DNA of 64,000 nucleotides, taken from Yersinia enterocolitica subsp. enterocolitica (GTDB taxonomy: Bacteria; Pseudomonadota; Gammaproteobacteria; Enterobacterales; Enterobacteriaceae). Below are positions 58,215-64,000 of this stretch, piece after piece. The position numbers and the translations under genes were made by a program. The notes under the pieces were generated by a model. It was not told where the DNA came from. It did no database searches and was given only the letters and a program-made list of their open reading frames with translations. The DNA is taken from assembly GCF_901472495.1 (NCBI RefSeq), contig NZ_LR590469.1:1302001-1366000 (forward strand), given 5' to 3'. Position 1 is the stretch's first letter; every line of letters starts with the position of its first letter.

Positions 58215-58438
58215 GCGCCGTTCATGGGGAGTAGCCGGTTTCTATTCGTTATATTGAATTCGTTATATTGAATTGATATATCGATATATAGAGACGCTCG
58301 TATCAACATACTCGTTTCATTTATTGGAACGTGGTGCGGGCAGCCAGGTAAGGTTGGCGAGACCATAGACACGTAGCTCCGTCGTTAGGTTGGGGGTGGG
58401 TTACGTGTATATGGAGCCGCCCGGCCGAGACTATTTCG
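58215..58438 (+). promoter_or_regulatory. yybP-ykoY manganese riboswitch in the mntP leader
   Basis: The leader holds GGGGAGTAGCC (58226-58236) and TCAACATACTCG (58303-58314), the two conserved internal loops that form the Mn(II) site of the family, and a complex 3' part (GGCGAGACC, GGTGGGTTACGTG, GGAGCCGCCCGGCC) that can switch access to the start codon. E. coli mntP has the same type of leader, in which manganese turns translation on. The variable arm contains a tandem 14-bp repeat at 58244-58271. Confidence 0.88.
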
Positions 58439-59008
58439 ATGAATCTATCTGCAACATTAGTGCTTGCTTTTGCTATGTCTATGGATGCCTTTGCTGCATC
58501 TATTGGTAAAGGTGCCAGCTTACATAAACCCCGTTTTAGAGAAGCTATCCGCACCGGTCTTATCTTTGGTGTGATCGAAGCTATTACCCCACTAATTGGT
58601 TGGTGCATTGGCCTATTCGCCAGTCAATATATTCTGGAATGGGACCACTGGATTGCCTTCAGCCTGCTGTTCATTCTGGGTTGCCGCATGATTTTTGAAG
58701 GCGCAAAACAGCAAGTCGAAGAAACCGAAAAAATGCGCAGTCACAGCTTCTGGGTTCTGGTGATGACAGCTATCGCCACCAGCCTTGATGCCATGGCGAT
58801 TGGTGTTGGTTTGGCATTCCTGCAAGTGAATATTGTTCACACCGCCATGGCGATTGGGTTAGCCACCATGATTATGGCGACACTCGGGATGCTGATTGGC
58901 CGCTATATTGGCCCACTGCTGGGTAAACGCGCTGAAATCATCGGCGGGATAGTGTTGATAGGTATTGGTTTTAACATCCTTTACGAGCACATTTATCGCC
59001 TCGCCTAA
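58439..59008 (+). CDS. mntP: Manganese exporter MntP
   Basis: 189 residues, six membrane helices, duplicated MntP fold. The paired metal-binding motifs AMSMDAFAASIGKG and ATSLDAMAIGVGLAF are both present. It pumps excess Mn(II) out of the cell. The start ATG follows directly on the riboswitch, without a classical ribosome-binding site in the open, which fits translational control. Ends at a strong terminator. Confidence 0.96.
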   Translation: MNLSATLVLAFAMSMDAFAASIGKGASLHKPRFREAIRTGLIFGVIEAITPLIGWCIGLFASQYILEWDHWIAFSLLFILGCRMIFEGAKQQVEETEKMRSHSFWVLVMTAIATSLDAMAIGVGLAFLQVNIVHTAMAIGLATMIMATLGMLIGRYIGPLLGKRAEIIGGIVLIGIGFNILYEHIYRLA

Positions 59009-59074
59009 CCTGATAACCCTCTCAGAGTGCTTTTATTCTCGCCGTAAAATAAAGCGGGTAAGAAGAGTAAAAAG

Positions 59075-59109
59075 AAACCCCGCATTCAAGATGAATAGCG
59101 GGGTTTTTT
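59075..59109. terminator. Terminator between mntP and the TonB-dependent receptor gene
   Basis: AAACCCCGC-ATTC...GAAT-AGCGGGG followed by TTTTTT. It is preceded by an A-rich stretch, so it can serve both convergent genes. Confidence 0.88.
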
Positions 59110-59142
59110 ATTCTATCAACTATCGGCAAATATCAATTCGTA

Positions 59143-61419
59143 TTAGAAATCCATTGAGACTGATAATTTCAGCGCTCGTGGGTCGCCCTGATAGATGTAA
59201 GTGCCAGAATCTTCAACCGATTCCCAGTAACGTTCGTTGGTCACGTTCTCAATATTCGCACGCCATGTCAGGCTGGTATCTTTCATTGGCATGGTATAAC
59301 GCACCCCCAGATCCAGACGCGTCCAAGGTTTCAGTTTCAAGGTATTGGCTTCGTTAGCATATTGGGAACCAGAGCGCACTACGGTTCCGGTTGCGGTCAG
59401 GCCTTCAACCACAGGAATATCATATTCGCCGCCAAACACTAACTGGTAGTTGGCAACACCGACGGCATCATTACCATTATTGGCGCTGTCAGCCGCTTTG
59501 GTCAGTTTAGGGTCTAACCAAGTTGCGCTCGCTAACAGACGGGTACCAAATACCGGCTCGCCGAATACATTCAGTTCAATACCGCGGTTGCGCTGTTCGC
59601 CATAGAAACCATAGACATTAGTCGCTGGGTCAACCATACCCGTTGGTCGGGTGATTTCAAACAGAGCCAACGTACCGCCGTAGCGCTGGTTATCAAACTT
59701 CACGCCGATTTCATTCTGTTTGGAATGAATGATGCCCGGAATTTGGCCTGCGTTAACCACTGGCTTGCCATTATATTGATAAGGCGCAGACTTACCCGGC
59801 CCCAGTGCTTCAATGTGGTTAGCATACAGGGAGACTTTCTCCCACGGCTTCACCATGATGCCGTAAATAGGTGTCACTTTCATCGCATCCAGTGAACCAG
59901 CACTGTTTGGCACCCCACTGTCGAAGTTGCGAATAGTGACTTCCTGCCGACGTACACCCAGCATCAATGACACTTTGTCATCCATCATCGAAAGCGTATC
60001 AGATAATGAAAGCCCAGAAGCACGCACCTGACTGGTCAGTTGGGGATCCTGACTATCACTCCCCATTACGGTCTGAGGGAAACCAATCACACCCGGATTA
60101 TAGATATTGGTATCTTCTTGACCAGACATATTCCAGGCTGATTTAGTAGTCCGATAGTTAGCGGCATAACCCAGATTGACTTTATGGGTGATTGGGCCAG
60201 TATCAAAGTGGCCGCGAATACCGCCCAGACCGGCAACAGAGTCAGCAACATACGGCACATACAAGCGAGAAATGGTAGCATCACCATTATTATTCGTCAG
60301 CATCGGCGCGCCATACTGACCGGTTTCTTCGTTACGGCTGGCACCCACAGAACCGTAAACTGTCCAGTTCTGGCTAACATCATACTCACTACGCAGCATA
60401 CCGAAGGTGGTTTCCATATCGGTATACACCCATGACTGCCCATAGTTCAGGGTTGAAGATGGCGGTTCAGGAATAACCGTTGCACCGCCAATCGCCACAT
60501 CAGTGCGCATATGATGAATAGTTTGCTTCTGGTAGCCCACATCTAATGAGGTACGGGCGCGATCACCGCGGTAATCTAAACCGGTAGAAACTGCGGTCGT
60601 GCGCTCTTTCTGATCATGAATAGCTGACTCACCTTCACGGTGCAATACATTGACCCGCACGCCAAACTGATCGTCATCACCGTAGCGGCGACCCACATCC
60701 AGCGCCCCACCCACTTGTGATGCTGAACCATAATCCACCGTAACACGAGTCAACGGAGTATCACCGGCACGTTTAGGTTCGAGGTTAATCATCCCGCCCA
60801 CACCGCTACCACTGGGTGAAATACCATTAATGAAGGCATTGGCACCTTTAAAAACCTCGACTCGCTCAACCATGCTGGTTGAGACTATCTGACGGGGTAA
60901 AACGCCGAACAGGCCACCAAATGAGATATCGTCGCCATCAAGGTTGTAACCCCGAATACGATAGTTCTGCGACGGGTTGCCGTAACCCCGTACGTTTTGC
61001 ACGGAAGCATCATTTTTTACGACATCAGCAATCGAGTTAGCTTGCTGGTCTTCAATCATTTTGGAAGTATAACCAATGACGTTAAATGGCACGTTGCGCG
61101 CGTCTTGCTGCCCGAGGAAGCCGATACGACCGCCATTCGCTACCTGACCATCTAAATAGGTTGGAATTAAATCATTACCACCAGCACGGAAAGTCTCCTG
61201 CGCCCCGACCACGGTGATGGTGTCATTTGTTTTGCTGTCTTCAGCTTTAGCTGTAGCCGCTGTCGCGCTGGTTTTTTTGGCGTTTTCAGCTGTGCTATCT
61301 GTGGCCGCAGCCGCCCATGAGGAAGCGGATAGCGTCCCTAATGCGGCACCGATCATGACGCACAACAGGCGCGGAGCCAGCCGTTTCTGAGGTGCGCGAG
61401 AAGAAATAGTTTGATTCAT
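59143..61419 (-). CDS. fcuA: TonB-dependent siderophore receptor, FcuA-like
   Basis: 758 residues with a long signal peptide ending near SWAAA, a TonB box (DTITVVGAQ) and plug domain (MIEDQQANSIADVVKNDASV, NYRIRGYNLDGDDISFGGLF, VEVFKGANAFINGISPSGSG), then a 22-strand barrel ending in the outer-membrane signature ALKLSVSMDF with terminal Phe. The length equals the 758 residues recalled for the ferrichrome receptor FcuA of Y. enterocolitica, so that assignment is likely but ligand specificity cannot be read directly. Start ATG 61419 (MNQTISSRAPQKRLAP); a GTG 24 bases upstream is open. A Fur-like site precedes it. Confidence 0.85.
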   Translation of the reverse strand: MNQTISSRAPQKRLAPRLLCVMIGAALGTLSASSWAAAATDSTAENAKKTSATAATAKAEDSKTNDTITVVGAQETFRAGGNDLIPTYLDGQVANGGRIGFLGQQDARNVPFNVIGYTSKMIEDQQANSIADVVKNDASVQNVRGYGNPSQNYRIRGYNLDGDDISFGGLFGVLPRQIVSTSMVERVEVFKGANAFINGISPSGSGVGGMINLEPKRAGDTPLTRVTVDYGSASQVGGALDVGRRYGDDDQFGVRVNVLHREGESAIHDQKERTTAVSTGLDYRGDRARTSLDVGYQKQTIHHMRTDVAIGGATVIPEPPSSTLNYGQSWVYTDMETTFGMLRSEYDVSQNWTVYGSVGASRNEETGQYGAPMLTNNNGDATISRLYVPYVADSVAGLGGIRGHFDTGPITHKVNLGYAANYRTTKSAWNMSGQEDTNIYNPGVIGFPQTVMGSDSQDPQLTSQVRASGLSLSDTLSMMDDKVSLMLGVRRQEVTIRNFDSGVPNSAGSLDAMKVTPIYGIMVKPWEKVSLYANHIEALGPGKSAPYQYNGKPVVNAGQIPGIIHSKQNEIGVKFDNQRYGGTLALFEITRPTGMVDPATNVYGFYGEQRNRGIELNVFGEPVFGTRLLASATWLDPKLTKAADSANNGNDAVGVANYQLVFGGEYDIPVVEGLTATGTVVRSGSQYANEANTLKLKPWTRLDLGVRYTMPMKDTSLTWRANIENVTNERYWESVEDSGTYIYQGDPRALKLSVSMDF

Positions 61420-62003
61420 CGTGTTGATGCCCCTGAGTTTCACAAAATGATTACAAATGAGAATACTTATTATAAGGATTCAGAATTATCCGGATAACAT
61501 CTACCGATGCAAGCATTTCTGCACATCCAGAGGATTATTTTTTGTGTCGTGAATAAATTAGATGGGTTATGTAATAGACATGATCGCTGGCAGTAACGTT
61601 ATTGCCTGAGGAGATGCAAAAGAAACTAAAGTAAAATTATTCTGAAAGTGTATTTATACCGCGCGGGATTAATTCCGTGCTTCCCACTTAAGTCATTTAT
61701 TTATACATTTCACCGGCCAATTTGCCCCTATTATTAATAAGGTGAACTATTATTACTTACCCCTACTGATTCATCCCCCACCGCCAGAAGCCCTGCAAAC
61801 AGTAGTGTTGCCGCAATAAATAATCCTATAATTAGGCTTTTGAATTCTTTCGCTCTATTACTGATAATAAAAATCTTATTACATTATTTTCGACGTTAGC
61901 GATAAACTAGTACATCACATTTATCGCGATAACAGATTTAAACCATCTGGGTTTAGTTCTGCGTAGCGACAGTTTACTGAATAAAAATTCAAGGAACACA
62001 GGA
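61420..62003. other. Divergent regulatory region between the receptor gene and the GGDEF gene
   Basis: About 580 bases with no gene. It contains the Fur-like site of the receptor gene near 61453-61471 and AT-rich sequence with palindromic TTATTACATTATTTTCG-like tracts near 61870-61895. Confidence 0.4.
61453..61471. promoter_or_regulatory. Fur-like box of the receptor gene
   Basis: ACAAATGAGAATACTTATT matches the 19-base Fur consensus at about 12 positions, including AATGA-AAT and TTAT. It lies 34-52 bases upstream of the start codon, where repression by Fur is expected for an iron receptor. Confidence 0.6.
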
Positions 62004-64000
62004 ATGGCTTTGCATCCGGCATCATTTGACGATCACATTTTTCGGCTATTAATCGAAGCCGTAGATGACTACGCCATATATATCATTGATGCCCAAGGAC
62101 ATATCCTTACCTGGAACAATGGTGCCGAGCGCAATACTGGCTACAACGCCGATGAAATCATTGGCCAATCTTTCGAGCTGTTTTACACCCCTGAGGATTT
62201 AGCAACCCAATTGCCCGCCAAAGGCCTGTTGCATGCCAACCAACTTGGTCATTATGAGAATCAGGGCTGGCGAGTTCGCAAAAATGGTAAGCGCTTCTGG
62301 GGCCATATCACCCTTAGTGCATTGCATGACTCAGACCATAATTTGCAGGGTTTTGTGCAAGTTACCCGTGATCTGACCGACAAATGGCAGCGGGAAAATG
62401 CTTTGCGTAAAAGTGAAGAGCAGTTTCGCCATCTAATAAGTGAAGTCGAAGATTACGCTATCTACATGATAGATACTCATGGGCGTATTCTGACCTGGAA
62501 TAAAGGCGGTGAGCGCAATGAAGGCTATACCAGTGACGAAATCATTGGCGAGCATTTTGCCTTGCTGTTTACACCAGAAGACATTTCCGCAGGTCTGCCA
62601 GAGAAATCACTGGCAAAAGCCATTGCCGAGGGTAATTTCCAGACCGAAGGCTGGCATGTGCGCAAAAATGGCATTCGTTACTGGGCCAGTGTGGCCATTA
62701 ATCCCATGCATGATGACAGCGGGAAGCTATTAGGGTTTACCAAGATAGTCCGTGACCTGACTGAACGACGCCAGCGCGAAGAAGCCTTACGCATCAGCGA
62801 AGAACGTTTTCGCTTGATGGTCGATACCGTCGAAGATTATGCCATTTTAATGCTGGATCCCTGGGGCCGCGTCAATACCTGGAACCACGGCGCAGAACGT
62901 AATATGGGCTATGCCAGCAATGAAATAATCGGCCAACATTTTGGCTGCTTCTTTTTGCCTGAAGATATTGCCGCCGGGCTACCCGAGAAATTACTGAAAA
63001 CCTCCGCTTCGGCCAGCCGGGTGGAACGTGAGGGCTGGCTGGTGCGTAAAGATATGACCCGCTATTGGGCTGTCGCCATTATTACCGTTATCCATGATAA
63101 CAGCGGCAAACTGCTGGGTTATGCCAAAATAATCCGCGATATGAGCGAGCGAAAACAACGAGAAGATGCGCTGCGTGCCAGTGAAATAGCACGCTATGAA
63201 GAGCGGGAGCAACTGCATCGGGTGCTGTCATCCATTCAGGAGGGAATTATCTCTCTTGATACTGAAGGCCGCGTTGTATTAATGAATCCTAAAGCTGAAG
63301 AAATGACAGGCCGCAGTCAAAATGAATCTTGTGGCTTGCCCATTGAAGACGTTTTTATCTTGTGGTCCCCGCTACAGGATAAAAATCAATTAGTTGCCAT
63401 CAATCAGTGTCTGGCCGAAGGGCGTCATACCTTATTGCCCGAAGGCAGTCAGCTGTTATCCAGCCAGGGAGAGCGCCAAGAGATTCGTTGCTCCGCCTCA
63501 CCTATCCGTGATCGTGACAATCTGCTTACCGGTGCTGTGGTGGTTTTCCAGGATGTCACGCGCGCGCGCCATGAGCAGCGAGAGTTACAGTATCAGGCCA
63601 ATCATGACATGTTGACCGGCTTGATAAATCGACGGAGATTGGAAGAACGCCTCAATCAGGCCATCAGCCAGTTGGGTCAGGATGAGCAGCATATCCTCTG
63701 TTATGTTGATTTAGATTACTTTAAGGATGTGAATGACAGCGCCGGCCACGAGGCTGGGGATATGGTGCTTCGAATGGTAGCGCAAACCATGCAACAAGCT
63801 GTGCGCGAAAATGACATTGTGGCGCGTTTAGGCGGTGATGAGTTCGCTATCGTGCTATTTAATTGTCAGAATAAACCCGCAACAGAAGTGTTGGAAAGAG
63901 TCGTCGCCGACATTGCCTCAATCCAATTCCATTGGCACGGTCAATCCTATTCCTTTACCGCAAGCCTAGGGGCGGTATCATTGAATCGGCAAACAGAAAC
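62004..64000 (+). CDS. Multi-PAS diguanylate cyclase (GGDEF) protein, 3' end outside the window
   Basis: At least 665 residues from ATG 62004 (AAGGAACACAGGA upstream), open to the end of the window. Three tandem PAS domains of about 125 residues share the pattern DYAIYIIDAQGHILTWNNGA / DYAIYMIDTHGRILTWNKGG / DYAILMLDPWGRVNTWNHGA, each ending in a PAC motif (RDLTDKWQRE, RDLTERRQRE, RDMSERKQRE). A fourth, different PAS (SSIQEGIISLDTEGRVVLMN) follows. The GGDEF domain begins at DMLTGLINRRRLEERL and has an intact active site RLGGDEFAIV. It should make cyclic di-GMP in response to signals sensed by PAS; an EAL domain may follow. No membrane segment, so it is cytoplasmic. Confidence 0.93.
   Translation, partial: MALHPASFDDHIFRLLIEAVDDYAIYIIDAQGHILTWNNGAERNTGYNADEIIGQSFELFYTPEDLATQLPAKGLLHANQLGHYENQGWRVRKNGKRFWGHITLSALHDSDHNLQGFVQVTRDLTDKWQRENALRKSEEQFRHLISEVEDYAIYMIDTHGRILTWNKGGERNEGYTSDEIIGEHFALLFTPEDISAGLPEKSLAKAIAEGNFQTEGWHVRKNGIRYWASVAINPMHDDSGKLLGFTKIVRDLTERRQREEALRISEERFRLMVDTVEDYAILMLDPWGRVNTWNHGAERNMGYASNEIIGQHFGCFFLPEDIAAGLPEKLLKTSASASRVEREGWLVRKDMTRYWAVAIITVIHDNSGKLLGYAKIIRDMSERKQREDALRASEIARYEEREQLHRVLSSIQEGIISLDTEGRVVLMNPKAEEMTGRSQNESCGLPIEDVFILWSPLQDKNQLVAINQCLAEGRHTLLPEGSQLLSSQGERQEIRCSASPIRDRDNLLTGAVVVFQDVTRARHEQRELQYQANHDMLTGLINRRRLEERLNQAISQLGQDEQHILCYVDLDYFKDVNDSAGHEAGDMVLRMVAQTMQQAVRENDIVARLGGDEFAIVLFNCQNKPATEVLERVVADIASIQFHWHGQSYSFTASLGAVSLNRQTE

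Noticed and set aside
1..64000. CRISPR arrays
   Set aside because: No series of regularly spaced identical short repeats was found; the repeats present are cassette-border repeats, a YPAL-like unit and IS ends.

Overview
The window is chromosomal DNA of a Yersinia, most likely Yersinia enterocolitica. A heat-stable enterotoxin gene (ystA, about 51.5-51.7 kb) carries the six-cysteine STa-type signature. The housekeeping genes (dbpA, purT, pabB, sdaA, yoaE, manXYZ, mntP) follow an enterobacterial order. A YPAL-like palindromic repeat of the kind known from Yersinia lies inside the man operon. No tRNA, rRNA or CRISPR array was seen.

Positions 1 to about 33.58 kb are most of a P2-family prophage; its left end (repressor, replication genes, left attachment site) lies outside the window. 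The order follows P2: Q and P on the minus strand, then O N M L X, holin, endolysin, lysB/lysC, R S, V, W J I H G, FI FII E/E-prime T U D, ogr and a tyrosine integrase. Three TGT-N12-ACA sites for the activator Ogr lie before O, V and FI. The prophage looks defective: an IS3-family element with a 3-bp target duplication splits the large terminase gene, the tape-measure gene T is frameshifted, and the portal has an altered C-terminus. The integrase end abuts the 3' end of the sRNA gene sdsR, so the sdsR/sraC locus is the probable attachment site.

Accessory cargo sits in four places. (1) Beyond Q, where P2 carries tin/old, are an AT-rich fused methyltransferase-BsuBI/PstI-type restriction enzyme and a frameshifted restriction-endonuclease-like gene. 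(2) Between S and V is a minus-strand two-gene operon, a PD-(D/E)xK-like protein plus an unrecognised 417-residue protein; it is the best candidate for an undescribed defence system. (3) Between V and W are an Rpn nuclease remnant, a tail-fibre-assembly fragment, a YafQ-DinJ toxin-antitoxin pair, a ribbon-helix-helix-like gene, an Ash/Icd-like gene pair and an antitoxin remnant. (4) Between G and FI are two C4-like structured RNAs, an Rpn remnant, a full Rpn gene and two small ORFs. Two loops of the second C4-like RNA are complementary to the ribosome-binding region of the ORF that follows. A related repeat of about 40 bp recurs at the edges of blocks 3 and 4.

From about 33.58 kb to the end is host core genome: sdsR, yebY-copD-copC, ftnA, pip, an IS110/IS1111-type element that seems to sit in a transcription terminator, exoX, ptrB, yebF, yqfB, yebG (LexA box), dbpA, purT (PurR box), yoaH, pabB, nudL, sdaA, ystA, yoaE, manXYZ-yobD, mntP (manganese riboswitch, Fur box), a FcuA-like TonB-dependent receptor, and a multi-PAS GGDEF protein cut off by the window end.
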